A stretch of 64,000 nt of DNA, taken from contig NZ_AOCN01000010.1 of NCBI RefSeq assembly GCF_000350525.1, positions 1-64,000 on the forward strand, written 5' to 3'. The notes under the pieces are model-generated. The model worked only from the letters and a program-made list of their open reading frames with translations, ran no database searches and was not told the origin of the DNA. The stretch is from Leucobacter salsicius M1-8. Lineage in GTDB: Bacteria; Actinomycetota; Actinomycetes; Actinomycetales; Microbacteriaceae. The position numbers and the translations under genes were made by a program. This document shows positions 36,746 through 45,489 of the stretch, in pieces; within the stretch, counting starts at the first letter, position 1; each line of letters begins with the position of its first letter.

Positions 36746-36779
36746 ATCAGGGCAACGCGCCGCCTGGTGAACTTGAACC

Positions 36780-37313
36780 ATGCGTATGAAGCTCTCGTTG
36801 TTCGCCTATCTCGTGCTTCTCGTATGGGTTGTGCTGTGGAAGCTGGAACCGCCGTTCGTGGGGCAGCCGGGGGTGAGCAACGTTAAGCTCGTGCCCTTCA
36901 TCTCGACCGATGCGTTTGGGAGGAGCGCACCCGTCGAAGTCTTCATTAACCTGCTGCTGTTTCTGCCACTCGGCGTCTTCCTCGGCGTGCTCGCGCGCCA
37001 CCTCAGCGTGCTCTCCCGTGTTGCGGTGTCTGCGTCCACGAGCCTGGTGCTCGAATGCACCCAGTTCGTGATCGGCATTGGGGCGTTTGACGTGACCGAC
37101 CTCATTACGAATACGGCGGGGGCAGCGCTGGGACTCCTCTTCGTTCAGCTGATGCTGCGCTACGCGGCGTCTGCTCAGCGAGCGCGCCGCAACCTGACGA
37201 CCTGGTGCATGATCGGGGTGGGCTGCGCCTGGCTGGCCGCCGCAGCATTCATCTGGTTGCCGCTGCACTTCGTACAGCCCGACGTCGGCCCGCTGGCCGC
37301 CCGGTTCCGGTAG
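36780..37313 (+). CDS. VanZ-family membrane protein
   Basis: The 177-residue product has about four transmembrane helices and the VanZ core: E-V-F-I-N-L-L-L-F-L-P-L-G-V-F near residues 60-75 and E-C-T-Q-F-V-I-G-I-G-A-F-D-V-T-D-L-I-T-N-T-A-G near 90-112. VanZ-like proteins are linked to low-level teicoplanin or lipoglycopeptide tolerance, though many homologues have no proven role. It converges with the histidine-kinase gene. No ribosome site is obvious before the ATG. Confidence 0.88.
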   Translation: MRMKLSLFAYLVLLVWVVLWKLEPPFVGQPGVSNVKLVPFISTDAFGRSAPVEVFINLLLFLPLGVFLGVLARHLSVLSRVAVSASTSLVLECTQFVIGIGAFDVTDLITNTAGAALGLLFVQLMLRYAASAQRARRNLTTWCMIGVGCAWLAAAAFIWLPLHFVQPDVGPLAARFR

Positions 37314-37321
37314 CTCCACCG

Positions 37322-38413
37322 CTAGGGCACGGAGGGTTTCGCGGTCTCCGGGAGTCGCACGGTGACCCGCAGCCCGCCCTCTTCCGGCGACAAAAGTTCG
37401 AGGGTGCCGCCGTGCGCTCGCACCACGCTGTGCACAATCGCGAGCCCGAGACCAGCTCCCGCCTGGTCTGAATAGACCCGGTCTGTGCCTCGCGTGAACG
37501 GTTCAAGAAGGGTCGAGAGCGCCGCCCCGATCCGGTCGCCCGAGTTCTCAATCACCAGGACGGCTTCGCCCGGATGTTGGGCGGTGCGAAGGTGCACCGT
37601 GCCGTGAGCGGAAAGATTGTGAACGATCGCGTTGTGCAGCAGGTTTGTCGTGACCTGCTGCAACAAGGCCGGTGATCCTGCGGCGAAGGCCTGCTCTCCC
37701 GTAACTTCAATCACGACCCCGCGCTTTTCAGCGAGCGGCAGCAGCGTCTCAAAGGAACTCTCGGCGAGCAGCGACAGGTCGACGTCTGACCGCGCAAACA
37801 CTCTGTTGTCTGCGCGACTCAGGGTCAGCAACGCCTCAGTGAGTTCGATGGCGCGGCTGTTGACGGATTGCAGCCGCGCGATGAGTGCCCGCTCATCGCG
37901 GTCGGGATCCTTCTCCGCCACTTCAAGCAGGGTCTGGGTGACGGCAAGCGGCGTGCGGAGTTCATGCGAGGCGTTCGCAGCGAACCGCTGCTGCTCAGCG
38001 ACCTGCGATTCAATGCGGGTGAGCATGGCATCGAACCCGTCGGCGAGGTCTCGAAACTCGTCTTGCCTCCCCTCCAACTGGATCCGGTGCGACAGATCTC
38101 CCTGGGCAGCTCGGCCGGTGGCGGTCGTGATGCGCCTCAGCGGGGCGAGCATACGGCCGGCCAACACCCAACCACCCAACAGGCCAAATCCAAGCAAGAA
38201 GACGAGCGCCCACGCTGCCGCGGGCACAAATGCGCGAATGAGATCGTTGCGTCCAGGGAAGAACGCATTGGGGCGGTATGTCGCATGGGGCGGCACATAC
38301 CGCAGCAGAAACACCCACACGACGGCAAGCAACAAGCCACCCGCGAGCATGAGAAATCCCGCGTAGCTGAGGGTCAGCTTGAGCCGTACGCTCAGTCCTC
38401 GTTCCCTAGGCAC
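37322..38413 (-). CDS. Two-component sensor histidine kinase (VanS-like context)
   Basis: The 363-residue product has two transmembrane helices (about 12-33 and 62-82) enclosing a short extracytoplasmic loop, a HAMP domain, the phospho-acceptor box A-S-H-E-L-R-T-P (about residue 150) and a HATPase domain with N-box N-L-L-H-N-A-I-V and G-A-G-L-G-L-A-I-V-H. The start is GTG 38413, overlapping the response-regulator stop by 8 bp, so the two are co-translated. The short sensor loop suggests sensing of the membrane or of an envelope-bound ligand. Confidence 0.92.
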   Translation of the reverse strand: MPRERGLSVRLKLTLSYAGFLMLAGGLLLAVVWVFLLRYVPPHATYRPNAFFPGRNDLIRAFVPAAAWALVFLLGFGLLGGWVLAGRMLAPLRRITTATGRAAQGDLSHRIQLEGRQDEFRDLADGFDAMLTRIESQVAEQQRFAANASHELRTPLAVTQTLLEVAEKDPDRDERALIARLQSVNSRAIELTEALLTLSRADNRVFARSDVDLSLLAESSFETLLPLAEKRGVVIEVTGEQAFAAGSPALLQQVTTNLLHNAIVHNLSAHGTVHLRTAQHPGEAVLVIENSGDRIGAALSTLLEPFTRGTDRVYSDQAGAGLGLAIVHSVVRAHGGTLELLSPEEGGLRVTVRLPETAKPSVP

Positions 38414-39110
38414 TGGGCCGGTCTTCCTGACCGGTCAGTTGAGCGCCGGCCTCGGCGTCAATGCGGTAGCCGACTCCCGGTACTGTCGCGATCAACCACG
38501 GCTCCCCCAAACGCTTGCGCAGGGCCGAGACCGTGATGCGCACCGCGTTGGTGAACGGGTCGGCGTTCTCATCCCACGCCCGTTCAAGCAGCTCTTCCGC
38601 GCTGATGACCCCGCCTTCGGCGGCGACGAGCACTTCGAGCACGGCAAACTGTTTGCGGGTGAGCGCCACATACTTGTTGTCGCGATAGACCTCGCGTCTG
38701 AACGGGTCGACCTTTAGCCCGCCCATCTCGCGCACGGGCGGTCGGCTGTGCACCCGCCGACGGTCAAGCGCCCGCAGCCTGAGCACCAGTTCTCGAAGTT
38801 CGAACGGCTTCGTGAGATAGTCGTCGGCACCAAGTTCGAACCCCGAGGCTTTGTCGTCAATGCGGTCGGCCGCTGTGAGCATCAGAATCGGCATCCCTGA
38901 TCCCGAGGCAACAACCCGTTTCGCTATCTCGTCGCCGGAGGGGCCCGGGATATCACGGTCAAGAATCGCGATGTCGTAGCTGTTAATGCTGAGCAGCTCG
39001 AGCGCAGTATCGCCGTCTCCTGCGATGTCGGCCGCGATCGCTTCGAGGCGTAGGCCATCACGGATTCCCTCCGCCAGCAACGGCTCGTCTTCAACGATCA
39101 ACACTCGCAT
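38406..39110 (-). CDS. OmpR-family response regulator (VanR-like context)
   Basis: The start at 39110 (M-R-V-L-I-V-E-D-E-P) gives 234 residues. The receiver domain has the phospho-acceptor in A-I-L-D-R-D-I-P-G-P-S-G-D (about Asp51) and K in the L-T-K-P-F-E-L motif. A C-terminal winged-helix DNA-binding domain follows. It is transcribed with the sensor kinase and divergently from the vanY-like gene. A 22-bp box present before both vanY-like and vanZ-like genes is its likely target, and the copy 32 bp before its own start would allow autoregulation. Confidence 0.93.
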   Translation of the reverse strand: MRVLIVEDEPLLAEGIRDGLRLEAIAADIAGDGDTALELLSINSYDIAILDRDIPGPSGDEIAKRVVASGSGMPILMLTAADRIDDKASGFELGADDYLTKPFELRELVLRLRALDRRRVHSRPPVREMGGLKVDPFRREVYRDNKYVALTRKQFAVLEVLVAAEGGVISAEELLERAWDENADPFTNAVRITVSALRKRLGEPWLIATVPGVGYRIDAEAGAQLTGQEDRPSA

Positions 39111-39141
39111 GCCACTAATTGTAGGAAGTCGCACATATTGC

Positions 39142-39163
39142 CAGCGTATGAAAATACGCATAC
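39142..39163 (+). promoter_or_regulatory. Candidate VanR-type operator before the VanY-like gene
   Basis: Twin of 36724-36745. It contains CGTATG (39145-39150) and CATACG (39159-39164) as a 6-bp inverted repeat and starts 57 bp upstream of the vanY-like ATG at 39199. It lies in the divergent regulator/vanY-like intergenic region. Confidence 0.55.
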
Positions 39164-39198
39164 GGGCTCGCAACAGCCAGCGGTGTGGACTTACTCAC

Positions 39199-39882
39199 AT
39201 GCCTCTTCCGATGCCTCGAACCACCGCGCACCCGACACCGTCTCGCGCGGTGCTGCGCCTCACCATCGCGTTGACGATCGCCCTCATCCTGGGTGTTGTT
39301 GCCCTGGCCGTCTTCAGCCAACGGCTGCTCGCCGGGCCCACCGCCGGATCAGGTCAAGGCTGGCCTTTGGCCGGTATCGACCCCGCCGGGGCTCCTGCCA
39401 CCGGCTCAGGCGCTGTCTCGGAAGCACTCAGCGAGGCCGACGGGCTGCTGCCTGAGACCGCCACCGTGTTCGATGAGCACTACCCCGCCGTGGGCCACCT
39501 CAACACCTCGCTCCTTGAGGCTCTGCAGTCGGCAGCACACTCAGCAGCGACCGAGGGCATCGAATTTAACGTAAATAGTGGCTGGCGCACCCCTGCCCTG
39601 CAACGGCACATGCAAGAGGAAGCGGTGGCGCAGTACGGCTCGGTCGAGGAGGCCGCCCGTTGGGTGGCGTCACCTGAGACGTCGGCGCACGTTTCGGGTG
39701 ATGCCGTCGACATCGGCCCCTTCGACGGGAGCTACTGGCTACAGAACTACGGGGCTCAGTACGGGCTCTGCCAGGTGTATGCCAACGAGTCTTGGCACTT
39801 TGAGTTTCGTGCTGAGGCCCCCTCGGATGGGTGCCCTCTGATGTATGAGAACCCGACCATGGACCCCGCGATGCAGGGATGA
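39199..39882 (+). CDS. D-alanyl-D-alanine carboxypeptidase (VanY-like)
   Basis: I chose ATG 39199. The in-frame ATG at 39148 falls inside the candidate operator. The 227-residue product has an N-terminal membrane anchor (about residues 17-40), then a VanY/peptidase M15 domain with S-G-W-R-T near 132, the zinc ligands in S-A-H-V-S-G-D-A-V-D-I-G near 168-179, and S-W-H-F-E near 203. It should trim terminal D-Ala from peptidoglycan precursors outside the membrane. It is divergent from the two-component genes. Confidence 0.86.
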   Translation: MPLPMPRTTAHPTPSRAVLRLTIALTIALILGVVALAVFSQRLLAGPTAGSGQGWPLAGIDPAGAPATGSGAVSEALSEADGLLPETATVFDEHYPAVGHLNTSLLEALQSAAHSAATEGIEFNVNSGWRTPALQRHMQEEAVAQYGSVEEAARWVASPETSAHVSGDAVDIGPFDGSYWLQNYGAQYGLCQVYANESWHFEFRAEAPSDGCPLMYENPTMDPAMQG

Positions 39883-39916
39883 GGGTTCGAAGTCACAGCG
39901 TGGCGAAGCGGTGTTG

Positions 39917-40678
39917 CTACCCGGGCAGGGTGGCCGCAACCGCGCGCACGAACCTCGTTGCCGGGTTCGCGAGGACCTCGCCGACTTGGCCCTGTTGCAC
40001 GACCACACCGCGCTCGATGACGACAAGCCGGTGCGCGAGCGCTGCGGCATCAACAGCCGAGTGGGAGACCACGATCGCGGTGGTCCTGGTGCGGGCGAGC
40101 TCGACCCGAACAAGCTCCCGCATGTCTGCCGCGGCCTCCACGTCAAGCGAGGCAAATGGCTCATCGATCAGCAGGAGCCGCGGGTCTGCGGCGAGCGCGC
40201 GGGCCAGCGCAATCCGCTGCCGCTGCCCGCCCGAAAGCGCGGCGGGGCGCTGGTCGCTGACCTCTCCCAGTCCGAGCTGATCGAGCCACCCATCGGCGAC
40301 GACCGCAGAATCGGGTTTGCTGAGCCCCCCTGCGCGCGCACCGAACGCAATGTTGCCGTGCGCGGTGAGGTGTGGAAACAACCGCGGGTCTTGCCCGAGC
40401 ATGCCGATCGAGCGTCGGTGCGGAGGCAGGTGCACGCCCTGGGCAGCGTCCGCGAGCACGAGGGCGTCTGGGGTGCCTGAATCGCCGAGCACGATGCTGC
40501 CCGCCGCGATGCGCTCGGTGCCGGCGATGGCGTGCAGCACGCTCGACTTCCCAGCACCGCTGGGCCCCATGACGGCGAGCGTCTCGCCCGCCGCCACCTC
40601 GAGCAATACATCGAGGTCGAACCCGGTGCGCGGTACCCTGATCTGGCAGGCGAGCCCCGCGGCCAGCCGCCCGCTCAT
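39917..40678 (-). CDS. modC: Molybdate ABC transporter ATP-binding protein
   Basis: I chose ATG 40678 because it overlaps the modB stop by 4 bp. The 253-residue ATPase has Walker A G-P-S-G-A-G-K-S, signature L-S-G-G-Q-R-Q-R, Walker B L-L-L-I-D-E-P and switch His in V-S-H-S. It is shorter than proteobacterial ModC and lacks the C-terminal molybdate-binding (MOP/TOBE) domain, which is normal for many actinobacterial versions. The linkage to modB and modA supports molybdate uptake. Confidence 0.88.
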   Translation of the reverse strand: MSGRLAAGLACQIRVPRTGFDLDVLLEVAAGETLAVMGPSGAGKSSVLHAIAGTERIAAGSIVLGDSGTPDALVLADAAQGVHLPPHRRSIGMLGQDPRLFPHLTAHGNIAFGARAGGLSKPDSAVVADGWLDQLGLGEVSDQRPAALSGGQRQRIALARALAADPRLLLIDEPFASLDVEAAADMRELVRVELARTRTTAIVVSHSAVDAAALAHRLVVIERGVVVQQGQVGEVLANPATRFVRAVAATLPG

Positions 40679-41508
40679 TTGAGCGCCCCCGGCTTCCACG
40701 CCCGAATGCTCACCAGCACGAGCACAGCGGTCGCGAGCAGCAACAGCGAAAGCGCGACGGCGGGTTCGCGCCCCGATCCGGCGCCGTTAAAGGCCGTATA
40801 GATCGCGAGCGGCATGGTCTGGGTGACGCCGGGAGCGTTACCCGCAAACAGCGCCGTCGCCCCAAATTCCCCGATCGCGCGCGCAAAACACAGGATCACG
40901 CCCGCGATCAGCCCGGGCGCCGCGAGCGGCAGGGTCACGCGCGTGAGCACCATCCAGCGGCCCGCGCCGAGGGTCGCGGCCGTGCGCTCGTAGGCCGCGC
41001 CCGTCGCGCGCAGCGAGCCCTCGACCGAGAGCACCAGGAACGGCAGGGCAACGAACGCCTGCGCGAGCACGACGGCAGCGGTCGAGAACGGCAGCGTGAC
41101 CCCCCACAGCTGGTCGATCAGCTGACCGATGGGGCTCGTACGCCCAAACAGGAACAGCAGCGCGACGCCGCCCACCATGGGCGGCAGCACGAGTGGTACC
41201 GCCACGAGCGCGCGCAGGAGCTGCGACAGACGGGGTCCGGATCGCGCCATCACGAGCGCGAGCGGCACCCCGAGCGCGACGCACAGCGCGGTGGCCGCGA
41301 GCCCCGTGCCGAGCGACAGCGCGAGCGCCTGCTTGGCCGTTTGGCTCGTGATGTCTTGCCACAGCGTGCCCCACGAGGCGCGGCTCACGAGCGCGATGAG
41401 CGGCAGTACCAGCAGCGCGACACCGAGTACGGCGGGCGCAAGTGCGAGCGCCGGCGCTTTCGCGCCGGTGTCGGCCCGGCCCGTCGCTCGACTCCCGGCT
41501 GCGCGCAT
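40675..41508 (-). CDS. modB: Molybdate ABC transporter permease
   Basis: The 277-residue product starts at ATG 41508 (M-R-A-A-G-S-R); GTG 41520 is an alternative. It has five or six transmembrane helices and the binding-protein-dependent permease EAA-like loop (A-A-T-L-G-A-G-R-W). It is of the CysU/ModB type. A 42-bp palindrome separates it from modA, so modA may be transcribed more than modBC. Confidence 0.9.
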   Translation of the reverse strand: MRAAGSRATGRADTGAKAPALALAPAVLGVALLVLPLIALVSRASWGTLWQDITSQTAKQALALSLGTGLAATALCVALGVPLALVMARSGPRLSQLLRALVAVPLVLPPMVGGVALLFLFGRTSPIGQLIDQLWGVTLPFSTAAVVLAQAFVALPFLVLSVEGSLRATGAAYERTAATLGAGRWMVLTRVTLPLAAPGLIAGVILCFARAIGEFGATALFAGNAPGVTQTMPLAIYTAFNGAGSGREPAVALSLLLLATAVLVLVSIRAWKPGALK

Positions 41509-41617
41509 CGTTCTCGTCACGCCTCTCAACCTATACGAACGGAGTGCCCGGGATTCCTTCGTCAACGCTCGAGCCTTGCCCCATATGAACTTCGTTTGGC
41601 CACTCCACACCAAAATA

Positions 41618-41659
41618 ACGAGGGGATACGGTAATCGCGCGATTATCGTATCCCCTCGT
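41618..41659. terminator. 42-bp near-perfect palindrome between modA and modB
   Basis: Positions 41618-41638 pair with 41639-41659 with a single G/T mismatch at 41631/41646. Arms start ACGAGGGGATACG. Read on the minus strand, TTATTTTGG follows, a weak T-rich tail. It could be an attenuator after modA, a stabilising 3' hairpin, or a protein-binding palindrome. Confidence 0.6.
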
Positions 41660-41686
41660 AATTTGGATATGGCGGTTAAGGCGCCA

Positions 41687-42490
41687 CTAGTCGGTGGTTC
41701 CGAATCCGTGGGCGGCGAGGACGGCCTGGCCTTCGGCGCCCAGCACGAAGTCGACGAACGCCTGGGCCGCCGCAGCCTGTTCGGGACCCGTGCGAGCTGT
41801 CGATTCAAGCGCCACGATCGGGTATCGGTTCACCACCGCGTCGGCTCCCTCGGGGGTGATGCTCTCAACTGCGTCGTCGCCCACAACGTCGGTGCGGTAG
41901 ACGAGGCCGGCGTCGGCTTCGCCCGCCGCCACCTTCTGCAGCACCGCCGTGACGTTCTGTTCGAGGCTGGCGGGCGTCACTGCGATCCCCGCGTTGGCGA
42001 GCAGCTGTGCAGAGGCCGCGCCGCACGGCACTTCGGGGGCGCACAGCACGGTCACCGCGCTCGCGAGATCCGCCAGGCCCGTGACTTTCGCGGGGTTGCC
42101 CGCGGGCACCGCGATTACGAGCGTGTTCGTCGCAAATACCTCGGCGCCGGCTGCGAGTCCCTCATCCACGACCAGCTGCATGTTGCGTTCGTCAGCCGAG
42201 GCGAACACGTCAACGGGGGCGCCCTCAATGATCTGGGTGGCGAGCGTCGACGACCCGTCGTAGCCGATCGGGGCAACGTCGACCTCGGGGTGCGCGGTCT
42301 CGAACGCCGACGCGATCTCGTCGAACGACCGCTGCAGCGAGGCTGCCGCGGAGACCGTGATCGTCACGGGCTCGGTCTGTCCGTCGACGGGGGCAGAATC
42401 GGCGGTGGGCGATCCGGAGCATCCCATGAGGCCCAGGGCCGCAGCGGCCAAGATTGCTAGTGATCCGCGTGCGCGCAAGAGCAGGTCCAA
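41687..42490 (-). CDS. modA: Molybdate-binding lipoprotein
   Basis: The 267-residue product starts at TTG 42490. It has a lipoprotein signal peptide with lipobox G-L-M-G-C and Cys24 as the lipidation site. The mature part shows the ModA signature V-S-A-A-A-S-L near residue 49, with D-V-F-A-S-A-D-E near 95 and a G-L-V-Y-R-T-D-V motif near 195. It captures molybdate or tungstate outside the membrane for ModBC. No Shine-Dalgarno is visible, and the TTG start is provisional. Confidence 0.9.
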   Translation of the reverse strand: MDLLLRARGSLAILAAAALGLMGCSGSPTADSAPVDGQTEPVTITVSAAASLQRSFDEIASAFETAHPEVDVAPIGYDGSSTLATQIIEGAPVDVFASADERNMQLVVDEGLAAGAEVFATNTLVIAVPAGNPAKVTGLADLASAVTVLCAPEVPCGAASAQLLANAGIAVTPASLEQNVTAVLQKVAAGEADAGLVYRTDVVGDDAVESITPEGADAVVNRYPIVALESTARTGPEQAAAAQAFVDFVLGAEGQAVLAAHGFGTTD

Positions 42491-42538
42491 TCGTCAGTGA
42501 GGTGGCAACATATCGCCCTGCATCGGGCCGCCCCTAGA

Positions 42539-44157
42539 CTATCGAGCCGCGTCGTCGTCCTCATCTTCGCCGACTCCCTCTGGCCGATACTTCGGCAGAC
42601 GTGAGGCCGGGATCGCTGCGATCGCGCTGAGCCCGGCGAGCATCAAGAAACCGAGTTTCAGTGTGCGCAAGCGCTGCTCCTCGTTCACCTCCACCGCTGC
42701 GGCCACCTGATCCGGTGTGGCCGTGGTGTCGGCGAGCACCTCGCGCAGATCATCGTTGCTCACGAAGTTGACGTTGTCGAGATCGACCTGCGCGACGAGT
42801 TCCTTTGGCAGCTCGGGGTGCTCCTCGACCGCGTTCATCACGCCGAAGCCCAGCGTCGTCACCAGCACTGCGCCCATGACCGCGGTGCCCACTGCCGACG
42901 CGAGATTCTGGGTGGTGCCGCGAATCGAGCCGACGTCACCCGCGAGCGACTTGGGCGCCGCGGTCACCAGTACGTTGAACACGAGGGTCACCAGCGCGCC
43001 CTGCCCCACACCAAATGCAATGAGCCCAATGATCGTCGGCAGCGACTCCCAGTTGTTCGTCACGACGATCGCGAGCCATACGAGGGCCGCGGTCGTCACG
43101 GTAAACGCGAATAGTGCGATCACGCGCGGTGAGAACTTCGCGTAGAACTTCACTATCAGCGTCGCCGTCACGAAGACGGTGAGGTTGAACGGCAGCATCG
43201 CGAGCGACGTGTCGAACGGGGTGCGCCCCTGCACAATCTGGATGTACGTGGGCACCGTAAAGTTCACCGCGGCTTCCATCAGCACGATTATGAACATGGC
43301 GTACACGGCGGCACGCTCAGGTCAACCAGCGGCACCCGGCCAGCGGCCGCACGCCGCTTGGTTCGCACGAAGAAGAGTTGCCCCAGCACGACACCGAGAA
43401 CGATCAGCACGGGCGCGGGTGAGAGGCCCGCAATGTTAAACGGCGCCCCCTCGGTCGCACGTACGATGCCCCAGCCGTTGAGGTTGTTGAACCCCAGCGT
43501 GAGCGACACGATTGACGCGCCAATCAGCGCCGACGCGACCGTGTCAATCTTGATGCCCCGGTCACCCGCGGCAGAGCGCAGGCCAAAGCTCAGCACGAAT
43601 ACGACGACCGCGAGCCCCAGCGTGATGAAGAAGATGGGGCGCCACCCCACGGTGGTGCCGAGCGCACCACCGATTAGGAAGGCGCTCATGCCCGAGAACG
43701 CGCGGGCCGAACCGAGGGAACCCACCGCGGTGGCCTGCTGTGATCCGGCATAGTTTTGCGCGATCAGGGCGACGAGGGCTGGCACGATGATTGCGGCCGC
43801 GGCGCCCGCAAGTAGCTGCCCGCCGATCGCCCAGGCCACCGTGGGCGAGAAGATCATCATGAGCGAGGAGCCGGCAAATACGACGACGACGACAGGAAAG
43901 ATCGGAACCCATCCGACGCGTTGGCCGAGCTTTGCGCCGGTCATCACGAGCGCTGCCACCGCGAGTCCGTAGACAACGATCGTCGAGCTGGCCGTCGTCG
44001 GGGGCACGCCGAAGTCTTCGACCATGCCCCCCAACGAGATGGGCAGTGCGGCGACGTTAAACGACATCAGCACCTGGGCGAGAAAGAGGCCGACCATCGG
44101 CCCCCAGGATCTCTTTTCTTCGATCTCACGGGCGAGACTGTCGGTGCTGTGTGTCAG
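42539..44157 (-). pseudogene. MFS drug-efflux-type transporter, frameshifted, possible CTG start
   Basis: Two consecutive minus-strand ORFs make one major facilitator protein. 44097-43288 gives helices of the N-terminal half ending P-L-V-D-L-S, and 43306-42539 continues with V-Y-A-M-F-I-I-V. The frames switch near 43300-43325. In-frame codons upstream of ATG 44097 read as a plausible soluble N-terminus (T-H-S-T-D-S-L-A-R-E-I-E-E-K) back to CTG 44157. That CTG overlaps the glutaminase stop as CTGA and has GGAAGG about 9 bp upstream. This suggests a non-ATG start or a mutated ATG. The frameshift may be real decay or a sequence error. Confidence 0.72.
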
Positions 44158-45233
44158 GAGCGTGGGCCTTCCGTGTCGGTGGCTTCAATCGCCTGTGCTG
44201 CAGCGGTACGCGCGGCAGGGTCAGCGTCGGGGTGAAACTCAGGGTGCGTCGTCGAGGCGTATAGGTTGAGCCCGAGTCCGCGCGAAAGGTAGGCACATGC
44301 GCGTTGGCCGCGCACGCTGTTGCCTGCCGAGTCGAGCGGCGGCGCAAACGTGGCCAGGGCTCCCTTGCCCGGGGCGATCGCGACGATGCCGCCCGAAACG
44401 CCAGATTTGGCGGGCAACCCAATCTCAAACAACCATTCGCCCGAGCTCTCGTACATTCCGCAGCTAGCGAGCACCGCCAGGGTGTCGCGGGCGACACTGG
44501 CCGATACGACCTGCTCACCGGTGATCGGATTCACGCCACCGTCTGCAATCGTGGCCCCCATGACCGCAAGATCGGTCGCGGTCACCCGCACCGAGCACTG
44601 CTTCGTGTAGACGTCGACTGCCGCCTCGGGGTCGACGTTGAGTCGTCCGTAACTGTGCAGCAGCCGCGCGATGGCCCGGTTGCGGGAATTGCTGCGTGAC
44701 TCGGACTCGTACACCTCGGTGTCGAGTTCGAGCGGGCGGCCCGCGAACCGGGAGAGCCCGTCGAGCACGTTTTCCCACTGCGCTTCGGGGGTGTCACCGG
44801 GCATCAAGCTCGTGGTTACAATCGCGCCGGCATTGACCATGGGGTTTTGCGGGCTTCCGCCGTGCAGTTCCACCGCAATCACCGAGTTAAACGCTAAGCC
44901 GGTGTTGTTGACACCGATCCGGTCGTGCACCTCTCGATGGCCGATGATCTCGCACACGAGCGCAAACACGAACGCCTTCGAGATCGATTGGATCGAGAAG
45001 TTGACGTCGGCGTCGCCGACTGCATGCGTGCTGCCGTTGACGCCGACGAGCGCAAGCCCAAACTGGCCGGGATCTGCGGCGGCAAGAGCTGGAATATAGT
45101 CGGCGACCGTGCCGTCTGTGGAGCCTCGATAGCGCTCGTGTGCGTCGCTCAGCAGCTCATCCACTCGAGACTTCTTAGGCAGGCTGCCCGTGGACACGCG
45201 CTGAGTTACCTGGAGGACGTCTGACTGAAACAC
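44154..45233 (-). CDS. glsA: Glutaminase
   Basis: I chose GTG 45233 (V-F-Q-S-D-V) because GAGGAG precedes it by about 7 bp; longer in-frame starts lack a ribosome site. The 359-residue enzyme has the serine-dependent glutaminase core: F-S-I-Q-S-I-S-K (catalytic Ser with S-x-x-K), N-N-T-G-L-A-F-N-S, N-P-M-V-N-A-G-A-I and K-S-G-V-S-G-G-I-V. It hydrolyses glutamine to glutamate and ammonia. It is divergent from moaA and overlaps the MFS gene downstream. Confidence 0.9.
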   Translation of the reverse strand: MFQSDVLQVTQRVSTGSLPKKSRVDELLSDAHERYRGSTDGTVADYIPALAAADPGQFGLALVGVNGSTHAVGDADVNFSIQSISKAFVFALVCEIIGHREVHDRIGVNNTGLAFNSVIAVELHGGSPQNPMVNAGAIVTTSLMPGDTPEAQWENVLDGLSRFAGRPLELDTEVYESESRSNSRNRAIARLLHSYGRLNVDPEAAVDVYTKQCSVRVTATDLAVMGATIADGGVNPITGEQVVSASVARDTLAVLASCGMYESSGEWLFEIGLPAKSGVSGGIVAIAPGKGALATFAPPLDSAGNSVRGQRACAYLSRGLGLNLYASTTHPEFHPDADPAARTAAAQAIEATDTEGPRS

Positions 45234-45489
45234 TTTCTTCTCCTCGCCGTCGAGGGTGATGCTTGCGCATACTCGCACGGCAGCGCGAGGTATTGTCATC
45301 CTGACACATCTGCCAACCACTGACCCAAAATACTTCGCGTCGTCTAGGTACTGTGACTTCTCGAGCAATAGTCACGGCAAACGCATTCGCGACCAACACT
45401 GGAGCGGCCTAGGCTGGGGTTCGAAGCCTGCGCGAGACCATTGCAGGGGTCGGCGCCGATCAGCGCAAGTATCAGCGAGGAGGTTGCCC

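Noticed and set aside
39148-39198. Longer start for the VanY-like protein
   Set aside because: The ATG at 39148 lies inside the inverted-repeat box shared with the vanZ-like promoter, so the mRNA probably begins downstream.
36360-39882. Full glycopeptide-resistance cluster
   Set aside because: No VanH dehydrogenase, VanA-type ligase or VanX dipeptidase reading frame is present; only accessory and regulatory relatives are here.
45299-45489. Molybdenum-cofactor riboswitch before moaA
   Set aside because: Apart from a 6-bp GTGACT/AGTCAC stem I could not find the multi-helix core expected, and a normal ribosome site sits before the GTG.
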